From: Nostocaceae cyanobacterium
GTDB taxonomy: Bacteria > Cyanobacteriota > Cyanobacteriia > Cyanobacteriales > Nostocaceae
NCBI GenBank assembly: GCA_030065825.1
Contig: JASJCY010000051.1
Location: forward strand, 1 to 40,984
Direction: 5' to 3'
DNA length: 40,984 nt
The first letter of the stretch is position 1. Each line of letters starts with the position of its first letter. Both the position numbers and the translations under genes were made by a program. The notes beneath the pieces are model-generated. The model saw only the letters and a list, made by a program, of their open reading frames with translations. It was not told the DNA's origin and ran no database searches. This document shows positions 1-8,965 of the stretch, one piece after another.

Positions 1-29
1 CTTGCACCAATGTCGTTGAGCCTCACAAC

Positions 30-150
30 CCACCTTGAAATAAATTTCAAGGAACCAATAAACGAAGTACGTTAAAACGTACTGAAAACTTTGCCCAGTC
101 TGATTTATCAGACTTTGTTTATAGGTTCCTGGGAATTTATTCCTAGGTGG
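30..150. repeat. Multi-hairpin palindromic repeat, copy 1
   Basis: The unit opens with CCACCT and closes with AGGTGG, so its ends can pair. Between them lie four short palindromes in series: TTGAAATAAATTTCAA, AGTACGTTAAAACGTACT, AGTCTGATTTATCAGACT and CCTGGGAATTTATTCCTAGG. The same architecture recurs at 731-851 and 13152-13296 with different arm sequences that still pair, which argues for selection on folding. No protein is encoded here. The function is unknown; it could be a non-autonomous mobile repeat or a structured RNA or DNA. Confidence 0.8.
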
Positions 151-164
151 ACATTTGGACTAAT

Positions 165-425
165 TGAGAATGGTGCAAGTTATCAGTTAAAACGCACTCT
201 CCTACCTTACCCAGTCTGATTTATCAGACTTTGTTTATTAGCCTGGGAATTTATTCCTAGGCGGTATGGATGGCTAATCGATAATGGTGCAATTTATCAC
301 TGGAAACGCACTCTCATTCCTTCCTTACCCAGTCTGATTTATCAGACTTTGTTTATTAGCCTGGGAATTTATTTCTAGGCGGTTTAGATGGCTAATTGAG
401 AATGTTGCAAGTCATCAGATGAATT
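165..425. repeat. Two partial tandem copies of the multi-hairpin repeat
   Basis: Two units of about 120 bp follow copy 1. Each keeps only the third and fourth hairpins (AGTCTGATTTATCAGACT, then CCTGGGAATTTATT plus CTAGG). Each is preceded by a motif like GAGAATGGTGCAAGTTATCAG with small changes and by AAACGCACTCTC. The first two hairpins are missing. The arrangement looks like tandem growth of the 3' half of the element. No gene is seen in this stretch. Confidence 0.7.
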
Positions 426-479
426 TTGGTTAAATCTGGGCATACTAAACTCGGAGAAGTTTAGTGACTCATAGCTTTT

Positions 480-683
480 ATGGATAAATCATCTACTTGA
501 ACTAAAACTCAAGGTAATCAACAAGGTATAGCTTACGAAGAGTTAACAAAGTTTCAAGAAAAGCGCCAGCAATTAAATAATTGTTGTGAACGAGTCATCA
601 AGATAATTCAAGAATGTCAAGAGCGCGATTTTTTACCTCAGACTTTTATCGAGGAAGCAAAAGAGATATGGGATAAAAATTAA
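480..683 (+). pseudogene. Small ORF with an early in-frame stop, unknown
   Basis: An ATG at 480 opens a frame that hits TGA at codon 7 (498-500) and then stays open for 60 codons to TAA at 681-683. The downstream part (key run AYEELTKFQEKRQQL, then ERVIKIIQECQERDF) is charged and looks like a helical small protein, so the frame may once have been coding. I do not recognise the family. A start downstream of the TGA is possible, but I see no ATG in frame. It lies between two palindromic repeats. Confidence 0.35.
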
Positions 684-730
684 TTATCCAGGTTTAATTA
701 GTTCTACTCAGACTATTCTCAAACTCCTCA

Positions 731-851
731 CCCACCTGCGATTTAAATCGCAGGCTAATAAACGAAGTCGTGTAAACACGACTGGAGAATATCTTGAGTC
801 TACTGAAGTAGACTTTGGCTATCGGTTGCTGGGAATTAATTCCCAGGTGGG
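731..851. repeat. Multi-hairpin palindromic repeat, copy with compensatory changes
   Basis: This has the same plan as 30-150: CCCACC at the left end, GGTGGG at the right end, four palindromes between. The arms differ: TGCGATTTAAATCGCA, AGTCGTGTAAACACGACT, AGTCTACTGAAGTAGACT and CTGGGAATTAATTCCCAG. In the first three palindromes both arms have changed together relative to copy 1, so base pairing is retained. Confidence 0.8.
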
Positions 852-872
852 ATGACTCCATAATACGGAGAT

Positions 873-1275
873 TTAGCGATCGCGTAATCTTGCTCTTTCA
901 GCCAAACGCTCATCAGTATTAAACTGGAGCAACTTCACAGTTGTGCGTCCTTGAGCAGTTAAACCCACAATTACCGTTTCCTCACAAGCAAAATGTTCAG
1001 TCCATAACTGTTTACGGGGGTTGAACAGAAAACAAAATTCTCCGGTTTGAGGGTCAAAAGAGCCAAGATCAGTACCTTTGTGGCGATTACAACGCCACAA
1101 AGGTAAAAGCTAGATTATCAGCAGCAGTTTTACCATCATGTTTTTCTGGGATTACATGGTCAATTTCGTGGGAAAAGAAGGAAATATTTTCGGGAAGTAA
1201 GCAATATTCGCACCTATGGTTAGCTCTTTCTTCAACCAGACGACGTAGTGCAGCCGGAATATAGCTACTACTCAT
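873..1275 (-). pseudogene. HNH endonuclease, frameshifted
   Basis: The N-terminal part (from the ATG at 1273-1275) reads through HRCEYCLLP and FSHEIDHVIPEKHDGKTAADN, the zinc-binding and HNH core of a small cyanobacterial HNH endonuclease. The frame then ends at a TAA near 1089. The rest of the domain continues in another frame: CNRHKGTDLGSFDPQTG and the C-terminal FNPRKQLWTEHF region down to 873. Removing one T from the run near 1100 (ACCTTTGTGG) would join the two frames, so this is a single-base frameshift, either a real mutation or a sequencing error. It overlaps the upstream minus-strand gene by 8 bases, as in a two-gene operon. Confidence 0.75.
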
Positions 1276-1642
1276 TATCTACCAGATAAGGTAGACTGCC
1301 TGCTTTGAGCATCACCATTAGATGTTCAATCCGCTCATACTCATCTAGTTCTGTTTGTTCGGTAGGAGTCAGTTCTCCTGCTTTGCTACGTGTCAGAAGA
1401 GTTTTCAGTCTTTCTTGCATCTCAGCGTTGGGACGAAAAGCAAGAATTTGTTCTGGAGTCGGTTTGTTGGCAAGGAAATCGAGGATATACTGATATATTC
1501 TAGCTGGGAGTGGTGGTTGTTGAAGACTGAGTGCAAGTAGTTCGGGAAGGCGTAGACGCAAAGCGGCTTGCCCTAGGGCATCGCCAACCTGTGCTAGTTG
1601 TTCTGAAAGTTCGTCAGGAACTTCAAGGGTAATTTTTGCCAC
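1268..1642 (-). CDS. Hypothetical protein paired with the HNH gene
   Basis: This is a 124-aa acidic protein. The first residues (MAKITLEVPDELSEQLAQVG) resemble the ribbon and first helix of small antitoxin-like or DNA-binding proteins common in cyanobacteria. The rest is helical, with two recurring blocks: PTPEQILAFRP near residue 60 and a segment near residues 85-105 rich in E and T. The gene ends inside the start of the HNH gene (8-base overlap), so the two are probably cotranscribed. A role as partner or antitoxin of the HNH protein is possible but not shown by the sequence. Confidence 0.6.
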   Translation of the reverse strand: MAKITLEVPDELSEQLAQVGDALGQAALRLRLPELLALSLQQPPLPARIYQYILDFLANKPTPEQILAFRPNAEMQERLKTLLTRSKAGELTPTEQTELDEYERIEHLMVMLKAGSLPYLVDNE

Positions 1643-1952
1643 GCCGGGATTTTTTTAAGAGAGGTTATTTTCTCTAATTTACAAAAATGTGAAACCCCCT
1701 GACTTTCTCATCTGTGAACAAAATATCCATTTACGGTTAAACTCACCCCAAATAACCGCTTCCCCGTTGATATTAAAATCTTTTATAATTGTTTAACTAT
1801 TGTTACCGTCGTCATCGACGTAAAAAGGGCTTAAAATATCCCAGACGGTAGAGATCCAGCCCTCGCTGATCACAAAGTCAACGCCGATTCCCTTTGAGTA
1901 CTACTTCTGGGGTAGTCACCATTGGTTTCTAGCACATAGTTAAATACTAAAT
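1643..1952 (+). promoter_or_regulatory. Intergenic region and leader of the EF-G gene
   Basis: I see no gene here. A TATAAT hexamer lies at 1784-1789 without a convincing -35 partner. Downstream are two short stems: CGTCGTCATCGACG near 1808 and ACTAC/GTAGT around 1899-1915. The long AT-poor tract from about 1800 to the start codon could be a structured 5' leader. This is a weak prediction. Confidence 0.25.
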
Positions 1953-4037
1953 ATGAAAGACCTCACTCGTTATCGAAATATCGGCATCTTCGCTCACGTA
2001 GATGCGGGAAAGACCACCACCACTGAAAGAATCCTGAAACTCACCGGAAAAATTCACAAAATCGGTGAGGTACATGAAGGTGCAGCGACAACGGACTTCA
2101 TGGAACAGGAACAAGAGCGAGGTATCACTATTCAATCCGCTGCAACTTCCTGCTTCTGGAAGGAACACCAATTTAACATCATTGACACTCCTGGTCACGT
2201 TGATTTTACCATTGAAGTTTACCGTTCTCTCAAGGTTCTGGACGGCGGAATTGGTGTGTTCTGTGGTTCTGGTGGTGTGGAACCGCAATCAGAAACCAAC
2301 TGGCGTTATGCCAATGACTCTGAAGTTGCTCGCATCATCTACGTAAATAAATTAGACCGGATGGGTGCGGATTTCTACCGAGTCGTTAAGCAGGTAGAAA
2401 ATGTACTTGGTGCTAAACCATTAGTGATGGTATTACCCATTGGTACTGAAGGTGACTTCGTTGGGGTGGTGGATTTACTGACTCGTAAGGCATGGGTGTG
2501 GGATGATTCTGGTGATCCCATGAATTATGAGATCAAGGACATTCCCATGGAAATGAAGGATGATGTGGAAGCTTACCGCGAACAGCTGATTGAAACTGCG
2601 GTAGAGCAAGATGATGATCTCATGGAAAAATACCTGGAAGGGGAAGAACTCACCATTGAGGAGATTAAGAGTTGCATCCGCAAGGGTACTATTAATCTTT
2701 CCTTCTTCCCTACCTACTGCGGTTCTTCCTTCAAGAATAAGGGGGTACAATTAGTTCTGGATGCGGTTATAGATTACCTACCCAACCCCACAGAGGTTAA
2801 ACCCCAGCCAGAGGTGGATTTGGAAGGGAATGAAACCGGGAATGTGGCGATCGTTGATCCAGATAAGCCCATGCGTGCCTTAGCGTTTAAAATCATGGAT
2901 GACCGCTTTGGTGCTTTGACTTTCACCCGTTTGTACTCTGGTACAATTAAAAAGGGTGATACGGTACTCAACACCGCTACTGGTAAAACTGAGCGTATCG
3001 GTCGTTTGGTGGAAATGCACGCCGATTCTCGGGAAGAAATCGAATCGGCTCAAGCAGGGGACATTGTTGCTATTGTGGGGATGAAGAATGTCCAAACCGG
3101 ACATACCCTTTGTGACCCCAAAAATCCTGCGACTCTGGAACCAATGGTATTCCCAGACCCAGTAATTTCCATTGCGGTTAAACCCAAGAAGAAGGGAACC
3201 GATGAGAAAATGGGTATGGCATTGAGTAAAATGGTGCAAGAAGACCCATCCTTCCGGGTTGAGACTGACCAGGAAAGTGGCGAAACCATCATCAAAGGTA
3301 TGGGTGAGTTGCACCTGGATATCAAAGTTGATATTCTCAAGCGTACCCACGGTGTGGAAGTGGAAGTTGGTAAACCCCAGGTAGCATACCGCGAATCTAT
3401 TACCAAAGTCATTCAAGACAGCTACACCCACAAGAAGCAGTCCGGTGGTTCCGGTCAATATGGTAAAATTGATTACACCATCGAACCTGGCGAACCTGGT
3501 ACTGGCTTCCAGTTTCAATCTAAGGTGACTGGTGGTAACGTACCCAGAGAATTTTGGCCTGCCGTGCAGAAAGGCTTTGAGAGTAGCATTGAAAAGGGTG
3601 TATTGGCTGGATATCCTTGCGTAGACTTGAAAGTCACCTTACAAGACGGTGGTTACCACCCTGTTGATTCCTCAGCCATCGCTTTTGAAATTGCTGCTAG
3701 GGCTGCTTATCGTCAATCTTTACCCAAAGCAGGTCCTCAAATGCTAGAACCCGTCATGAAAATTGATGTGTTCACCCCAGAGGATTATATGGGTGATGTG
3801 ATTGGTGATTTGAACCGTCGTCGGGGAATGATTAAATCCCAAGATCCAGGTCCCACAGGGGTTCGCATCAAAGCTGATGCACCTTTAAGTGAGATGTTTG
3901 GTTACATTGGTGATTTGCGTACCATGACTTCCGGTAGAGGTCAGTTTTCTATGGAGTTTTCCCATTATGCACCTTGTCCCGCTAATGTTGCGGAAGAGGT
4001 AATTAAGGAAGCCAAAGAACGGGAAGCTGCGAAGTAG
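1953..4037 (+). CDS. fusA: Elongation factor G paralogue
   Basis: This is a full-length 694-aa translation GTPase. The G domain is at the N terminus: G1 [11 protein letters not shown] near residue 14, then the switch I region with RGITI, G3 DTPGH near 79 and G4 NKLD near 132. Domain II (around [19 protein letters not shown]), then domain III ([12 protein letters not shown]), domain IV ([11 protein letters not shown], tip region) and domain V follow. The start [20 protein letters not shown] and the tract [19 protein letters not shown] differ from the str-operon EF-G as I know it and match a second EF-G type kept in many cyanobacteria. No rpsL, rpsG or tuf is adjacent, which agrees with a paralogue. 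It probably acts in ribosome translocation or recycling under particular conditions. A hairpin follows at once. Confidence 0.9.
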   Translation: MKDLTRYRNIGIFAHVDAGKTTTTERILKLTGKIHKIGEVHEGAATTDFMEQEQERGITIQSAATSCFWKEHQFNIIDTPGHVDFTIEVYRSLKVLDGGIGVFCGSGGVEPQSETNWRYANDSEVARIIYVNKLDRMGADFYRVVKQVENVLGAKPLVMVLPIGTEGDFVGVVDLLTRKAWVWDDSGDPMNYEIKDIPMEMKDDVEAYREQLIETAVEQDDDLMEKYLEGEELTIEEIKSCIRKGTINLSFFPTYCGSSFKNKGVQLVLDAVIDYLPNPTEVKPQPEVDLEGNETGNVAIVDPDKPMRALAFKIMDDRFGALTFTRLYSGTIKKGDTVLNTATGKTERIGRLVEMHADSREEIESAQAGDIVAIVGMKNVQTGHTLCDPKNPATLEPMVFPDPVISIAVKPKKKGTDEKMGMALSKMVQEDPSFRVETDQESGETIIKGMGELHLDIKVDILKRTHGVEVEVGKPQVAYRESITKVIQDSYTHKKQSGGSGQYGKIDYTIEPGEPGTGFQFQSKVTGGNVPREFWPAVQKGFESSIEKGVLAGYPCVDLKVTLQDGGYHPVDSSAIAFEIAARAAYRQSLPKAGPQMLEPVMKIDVFTPEDYMGDVIGDLNRRRGMIKSQDPGPTGVRIKADAPLSEMFGYIGDLRTMTSGRGQFSMEFSHYAPCPANVAEEVIKEAKEREAAK

Positions 4038-4046
4038 TTTTAGATT

Positions 4047-4071
4047 ATGGCTGGGTTAATCATCCAGCCAT
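4047..4071 (+). terminator. Hairpin after the EF-G gene
   Basis: The arms ATGGCTGG and CCAGCCAT are separated by a 9-base loop, and the sequence after them is T-rich but has no clean T run. It lies 10 bases after the EF-G stop codon and before the next gene, so it may act as a terminator or stabilise the 3' end. Confidence 0.5.
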
Positions 4072-4093
4072 ATTAGTTATTTCTTGGATATCC

Positions 4094-5029
4094 TTGAATG
4101 TGTGCAACCAAATTAAATTAAGACAAGTAGCTAACGGATGGGAATTTGAAAGTGAGAAAGATTTAGAAGATTTTATTTGGAACCACTTAGAAAGCTTATT
4201 TGGCTATAAACCTTTAAAGCGACAATATCAGGTTAATGGACAATACTGCGATATCATAGCCATAGGTCAAAGTCAGGAACTCGTAGTTTTAGAACTGAAA
4301 AACTCTGAAGACAGATATGTTGTACAGCAACTGACTCGTTATTATGATTCTCTATTAGAAGAACAACCATTTAATGAGCTAATAAACTACCAATCTCCTG
4401 TGAATCTAATTGCGGTTGTTCCTCATTTTCATAAAGATAATTACACCGATAGAAAATATCATCAACTCAATTTTCAGTTTCTCAGTTTTCAGATTATTCA
4501 TCAAAAGCATAACTATCTTCTATCTCTAACTGATATAGATACTCATCAAAAATTTTGCATCGGGATAACTTCTTCATTAATCAGTGAATCTAATCAAGAT
4601 ATTCCTGTTCCCCCTAAGCGTTTTTTGCAATTGCTTGAGAGAGTTACAAACCAACAAAAATCTAAAATATCTCAGTTTCGAGAGAAAGTTTTAGGATTTG
4701 ATTATCGGATGGTGGAAATAGTAAAAGATGGAAGTATTTTTTACGGTGCAAAGAGCAAAAAATACTGTGCTGAATTACGACTAGATAGTAAAAAACAGCT
4801 TGTTCTTTTTCTTTGGTTACCTCGAAAATTTTATCTTGGTGAACAAGAAAATCTTTTCAGATTTAGAATATGGACGGATTGGGAAAAAGCAGCCATAGTT
4901 CGACCAGCTTCTAGAGGACTTGGTAAAATACACTCTGTTGATATTGAATTTGCAGAAAATAATGCTAAAAATCACCATCTAAATAAATTTGTTGACGAAG
5001 CTTTAATTAGATGGGTTCAAAGATTATAA
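4094..5029 (+). CDS. PD-(D/E)XK nuclease-like protein (NucS/DUF91-like)
   Basis: This is a 311-aa protein if the TTG at 4094 is the start; GTG at 4100 is an equally good choice, and no strong ribosome binding site decides. The N-terminal half has the order expected of a PD-(D/E)XK nuclease: an early acidic helix (SEKDLEDFIWNHLESL), a beta strand with the catalytic acid (QYCDIIAIG), then VVLELKN as the E-x-K motif, followed by VVQQLTRYYD, which resembles the QxxxY motif of RecB-like nucleases. The C-terminal half is not recognised. It ends 10 bases before an adenine methyltransferase gene. Together they suggest a restriction-modification or related defence pair; the restriction role is inference. 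Confidence 0.7.
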   Translation: MNVCNQIKLRQVANGWEFESEKDLEDFIWNHLESLFGYKPLKRQYQVNGQYCDIIAIGQSQELVVLELKNSEDRYVVQQLTRYYDSLLEEQPFNELINYQSPVNLIAVVPHFHKDNYTDRKYHQLNFQFLSFQIIHQKHNYLLSLTDIDTHQKFCIGITSSLISESNQDIPVPPKRFLQLLERVTNQQKSKISQFREKVLGFDYRMVEIVKDGSIFYGAKSKKYCAELRLDSKKQLVLFLWLPRKFYLGEQENLFRFRIWTDWEKAAIVRPASRGLGKIHSVDIEFAENNAKNHHLNKFVDEALIRWVQRL

Positions 5030-5039
5030 TAAATAATTT

Positions 5040-6479
5040 ATGACTATTAATCCACATAAAATAAAGGTAGAATATGGAGATTTTCAGACACCTTTAGAAT
5101 TAGCACAAAGGATATGTAAGAAGTTAGTAGAACTTGGGGTTTATCCAGATATTATTATTGAGCCGACTTGTGGAATTGGTAATTTTATTCAAGCTGCTGC
5201 AAAAATTTTTCCTTCAGCGAATCGGATTATCGGAATTGAGATTAATCCTAATTATTTAAATAAGATTAAAGAGAAAAATATTTTAGCCGATAAAAGAATA
5301 GAAATACAATGCAATAATTTATTTCATGTTGATTGGGAATCTATAAGATATCAACTAAATAAAGAAATATTAGTAATTGGTAATTTTCCTTGGGTAACAA
5401 ACTCGCAGCAAGGTTACATTGGGGGTAACAATTTACCAAAAAAGAGCAATTTTCAAAATCATAATGGTTTAGATGCTATTACGGGTAAGAGTAATTTTGA
5501 TATATCAGAATGGATGCTAATTCATGTTGTGCAATGGTTCCAGAAGTATGATGGTTATTTGGCAATGCTTTGCAAAACTTCTGTTTCCAGGAAGATATTA
5601 AGTTATATCCATTCACAAAAACTAAATTTGGCTTACTGTGCAAGTTATAAGATAAATGCTAAAAAATATTTTGATGTAAATGTTAATGCTTGTTTATTAT
5701 TATGCAAGTTTGATTCACAATCAAGAAACTATTTTTGTGATGTATTCGACGGTCTTGAAAATTTAGATTCCTATCGTATAGGTTATCGCCATAATATTCT
5801 GATTAGAGATTTAGTTACATTTCAAAAGTTAGAAAAATTATATGATAAGCAATCAGGAATCAAATGGCGTTCTGGTATTAAGCATGATTGTGCTAATGTG
5901 ATGGAATTTCGCCAAATCGATTATAAATTCGTAAATGGATTAGGAGAAGTTGTTGATTTAGAATTAACTTATATTTTTCCTTTGATGAAAGGTTCTGCTG
6001 TTGCCAATAATCAAATAAAAAGTACTAATAAATATGTGTTAGTTCCTCAAAGATTTGTTGGTGAATCAACTGAAAAAATAAGAGACTCTGCACCTAATAC
6101 ATGGAAATATTTAGAAAGACATGGATACTTGTTAGATAAAAGAAAAAGTAAGATTTATCAAAATCATCCTAGATTTTCTGTTTTTGGTGTTGGTTCATAT
6201 AGTTTTGCACCTTGGAAAATTGCTATTTGTGGACTTTACAAAAAATTAGATTTTAGATTGATTGGCAAAATAGATGAAAAGCCTGTGTTTTTTGATGATA
6301 CTATTTATTTTCTAGGCTTTGATGATGAAATAGCTGCAAAGAAAACTTGTGACATTTTAAATTCTCCCTTAGCCAAAGATTTTTATTCTTCTCTAATATT
6401 TTGGGATGAAAAACGCCCAATCAAGTCTAGTATACTGAATAGTTTAAATTTAGCAGTTTTAAGGGAGTTATCCTTTTGA
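5040..6479 (+). CDS. SAM-dependent adenine DNA methyltransferase
   Basis: This is a 479-aa protein. IIEPTCGIGNFIQAA near residue 40 is the SAM-binding motif I, with the acidic motif II in IIGIEINPNYL. VIGNFPWVTNS near residue 116 fits the catalytic (N/D/S)PP(Y/F/W) motif IV of N6-adenine methyltransferases, although its second position is F rather than P. The order motif I then IV and the long C-terminal region (target recognition) match gamma-class enzymes. The nuclease gene lies 10 bases upstream and two nuclease-like paralogues follow. It probably methylates the site its partner cuts. The codons are AT-rich, like the flanking genes of the block. Confidence 0.8.
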   Translation: MTINPHKIKVEYGDFQTPLELAQRICKKLVELGVYPDIIIEPTCGIGNFIQAAAKIFPSANRIIGIEINPNYLNKIKEKNILADKRIEIQCNNLFHVDWESIRYQLNKEILVIGNFPWVTNSQQGYIGGNNLPKKSNFQNHNGLDAITGKSNFDISEWMLIHVVQWFQKYDGYLAMLCKTSVSRKILSYIHSQKLNLAYCASYKINAKKYFDVNVNACLLLCKFDSQSRNYFCDVFDGLENLDSYRIGYRHNILIRDLVTFQKLEKLYDKQSGIKWRSGIKHDCANVMEFRQIDYKFVNGLGEVVDLELTYIFPLMKGSAVANNQIKSTNKYVLVPQRFVGESTEKIRDSAPNTWKYLERHGYLLDKRKSKIYQNHPRFSVFGVGSYSFAPWKIAICGLYKKLDFRLIGKIDEKPVFFDDTIYFLGFDDEIAAKKTCDILNSPLAKDFYSSLIFWDEKRPIKSSILNSLNLAVLRELSF

Positions 6480-6522
6480 TTTTTTCGTGAAAATATATTT
6501 CAAAAATTATCAGGTAATACCA

Positions 6523-7122
6523 ATGGCTTACAGTGACTTTACCTTAACTAAGTTTAAAAAGAGCTTTAATATTCATATTGATGAAGAAATTGATTTATTT
6601 GCCAATATTGAACCTATAGAAATAAGTGATACATTAATAAATACTTTAAAAGAAACTACTGAATTAGCTTTAGCAATTAATACAGAAAAAGCCCGTTCAG
6701 AAATGATTATTACACCGATTTTATTAGAAGTTAGGCGTAAAAGTAATTATAAAATTAGTTTGTTTTCCGGCACAGATTTTAATGTTGATATGGAAAAAGG
6801 ACTAAATGGTTATTGTGATTTTGTTATTAGTCTTTCTTCGGAACAGTTAACCATCAATGCACCAGTAATGATTATTGTAGAAGCAAAAAATGAAAATATC
6901 AAAGCTGGATTAGGTCAATGTATGGCAGCTATGTTAGCAGCACAATTATTTAATGAACAGGAAGGAAATGAGATTAAAACTATTTATGGAGCTGTAACAA
7001 CGGGGGATATTTGGAAGTTTTTAAAAATGTCAGGTAGTGAATTATTTGTTGATTTAAATAATTATTACATTAACCAATTAAATAAGATTGTAGGTATTTT
7101 ATATCAAGCAATCCAAGGTTAA
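6523..7122 (+). CDS. Nuclease-like hypothetical protein, paralogue A
   Basis: This is 199 aa from the ATG at 6523 (MAYSDFTLTKF). That start is preferred over the upstream in-frame ATG-less extension because it aligns with the start of the next gene (MPYSQFTTIGK). The middle contains EKARSEMIITPILLEVRR, then GYCDFVISLS and MIIVEAKNENIKAGLGQC, a D...ExK pattern that suggests a PD-(D/E)XK fold, followed by a helix rich in alanine. It lies 43 bases after the methyltransferase gene in the same direction. It may be a subunit of the same defence cassette or a stand-alone nuclease-fold protein, as such genes are common in filamentous cyanobacteria. Confidence 0.6.
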   Translation: MAYSDFTLTKFKKSFNIHIDEEIDLFANIEPIEISDTLINTLKETTELALAINTEKARSEMIITPILLEVRRKSNYKISLFSGTDFNVDMEKGLNGYCDFVISLSSEQLTINAPVMIIVEAKNENIKAGLGQCMAAMLAAQLFNEQEGNEIKTIYGAVTTGDIWKFLKMSGSELFVDLNNYYINQLNKIVGILYQAIQG

Positions 7123-7177
7123 AATCTAGAAATATTGAATATTAGGGTAAATTTCCAAAATAGAGAAATTATTAATT

Positions 7178-7780
7178 ATGCCTTATAGTCAGTTTACAAC
7201 TATTGGTAAAGTTAAAGAAGCCTTCGGATTGACAACTAAGGAAGGAGGACGATTTATTCCTGCTACCTCAGCTATTGAACCATCTGCTACATTGAAAGCA
7301 TATCTTCAAGAAAGTCTTCCCCTTGCTTCTTCAGCCAGTGAAAAAGCCCGTTCAGAAGGAATTATTTATCCAGTATTATTGGAAGTTCGACGAATATTAA
7401 ATCGGCAAATTAGTTTATTTTCAGGGGAAGATTTTACAGTTGATGAAGCATCTGGATTGAATGGGATATGTGATTTTTTGTTGAGTCGTTCCCCAGAAGT
7501 TTTGGAAATCGAAGCACCTGCAATTGTGATTGTAGAAGCAAAAAAAGCTGATTTAAGAACTGGATTTGGACAGTGTATTGCAGAGATGGTTGCTGCACAA
7601 AGATTTAACGCTGGGAAAAACCGTCCCATTTCTACAATATATGGTTGTATTACTAGTGGTACGCAATGGCGATTCCTGAAGCTGGAAGATAATACAGTTA
7701 CCATCGACTTGATGGATTATCCCCTCCCACCAGTGGAAGAAATTCTAGGAATTTTAGTTTGGATGATTCAAAATGCTTGA
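7178..7780 (+). CDS. Nuclease-like hypothetical protein, paralogue B
   Basis: This is a 200-aa protein clearly homologous along its whole length to the preceding gene. Shared blocks are EKARSEGIIYPVLLEVRR, ISLFSGEDFTVD, GICDFLLSRSPE, IVIVEAKKADLRTGFGQC and a C-terminal TIYGCITSGTQWRFLKL. The D (CDF) and ExK (VEAKK) residues are kept in both. The pair is therefore a tandem duplication that has diverged. The spacing is 55 bases. The fold assignment is by motif only, and the substrate is unknown. Confidence 0.65.
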   Translation: MPYSQFTTIGKVKEAFGLTTKEGGRFIPATSAIEPSATLKAYLQESLPLASSASEKARSEGIIYPVLLEVRRILNRQISLFSGEDFTVDEASGLNGICDFLLSRSPEVLEIEAPAIVIVEAKKADLRTGFGQCIAEMVAAQRFNAGKNRPISTIYGCITSGTQWRFLKLEDNTVTIDLMDYPLPPVEEILGILVWMIQNA

Positions 7781-8180
7781 TTATGCAATCACCATTTTTG
7801 AATTCAAAATGCAAAATGCAAAATTACAAATTAAAAATGAATAGCCTTCTAATTTTGAATTGTTTCCACCGGATACAAGTTCCTGAATTCGTACAAACAC
7901 TCCAGGTTCACACAATAAGCAGTAAACCACAAACTTTTGAAAACGAACGTAAAAATAGGGGTTTCAGCTATCCTGGATCAGGAAGCAAACACGATTGGTA
8001 ATAAAGCGATCGCTTGAAGGTAACTAGGGATATCGTCTGAAATGCTCAATTTAACGTTGTTTTGTGAGTTTTGTGATATTCCTGGTTTTAGTTGAAATGT
8101 CCAGATGGTAAGACTTCTAAAAAACTTTTTGGTTTACTGATAAGAGTTCGAGATATAACCTGTGAGTTTGCACTTACTTT
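7781..8180. other. Intergenic region with short direct repeats
   Basis: No gene is supported over these 400 bases. Near 7800-7850 the sequence is made of short A-rich direct repeats (AAAATGC and AAATTA types), like the short tandem repeats scattered in filamentous cyanobacteria. A GCGATCG-type site is seen near 8006. The only long frame (7759-8001) overlaps the end of the preceding gene and has no recognisable content. Confidence 0.4.
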
Positions 8181-8762
8181 TTAGTCTGGGAAAGCTAAAC
8201 CAGTCCTGGGGTCACGGATATATAATCCTAGGGTAAGCGATCGCATGACTTCATCCCAAATTGGTGTTAATTGTTCTGCTTGATCAGCCCAAAAATCGAA
8301 AGTAATCAAACATTGAATATTGGAACCTAAACCAATACAAGTGCGGGAAAAAGCCTCCCGTGGTTCTGCTTGGGTATCAATAAACTTAATCTCACACCAG
8401 ACAATCCGCGCAGTTTGACGCTTGACGGTGATGACTTCTCCCTTTTCAATCGGGTTGCGACTGTCGTCATCCATGATTTTCTTCAAAGTGGATTTGAGGG
8501 GAAACAAAGTCCAATCATTGGGTGGGAGATGATTGTAAGATACTTCCAGACAGCAATCATCCTTGGGTGGTTTGCGATCGCAGAACTTGAATGAATTTTC
8601 CTGGGGTTCAAAATACCAATCATGGGGGACATTGAAGCGAACAGCACCCCTACCTGCGACAAATATCTTATAGCCTTCGGGACCTGACCAATGATGATCG
8701 GGTTTGAGTTCGAGGGTTTCCTTAATCCATTGGAGATTGCTTTTCTTACGCTTCTTTGCCAT
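8181..8762 (-). CDS. Conserved hypothetical protein
   Basis: This is a 193-aa soluble protein with a basic start (MAKKRKKSNLQWIKETLEL). The middle alternates short strands, with aromatic residues (HDWYFEPQ) and a DDCCLEVSYNHLPP segment. The C-terminal third (DTQAEPREAFSRTCIGLG, then WDEVMRSLTLG) resembles the end of small alpha/beta proteins that fold like PsbP or DUF1795. I do not recognise a catalytic motif or signal peptide. The start is the first ATG and fits the length. The gene lies on the same strand as hupL but 1.5 kb beyond it. Confidence 0.6.
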   Translation of the reverse strand: MAKKRKKSNLQWIKETLELKPDHHWSGPEGYKIFVAGRGAVRFNVPHDWYFEPQENSFKFCDRKPPKDDCCLEVSYNHLPPNDWTLFPLKSTLKKIMDDDSRNPIEKGEVITVKRQTARIVWCEIKFIDTQAEPREAFSRTCIGLGSNIQCLITFDFWADQAEQLTPIWDEVMRSLTLGLYIRDPRTGLAFPD

Positions 8763-8965
8763 AGTGTTTATGCCAGTTTACTGCTTTTGCAATACTCTCC
8801 CACTTCGTTAATAGTACCAAATCTACAGTAGGCTGTGTTGTCGGGTAGCGCAACGCACCAAATAAATCTACTGGGGTAGAAACCGGGTTTCTTTGAGACT
8901 AAGTACGATGGGGATTCGATACTCCAGCCATATAAACCCGGTTCCTCCCTACACCCATAGGGAGT

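Noticed and set aside
1800-1952. tRNA or riboswitch upstream of the EF-G gene
   Set aside because: Short stems are present, but there is no cloverleaf or known riboswitch core.
7759-8001. 80-aa ORF after the nuclease-like genes
   Set aside because: It overlaps the upstream gene and is composed of short A-rich repeats.
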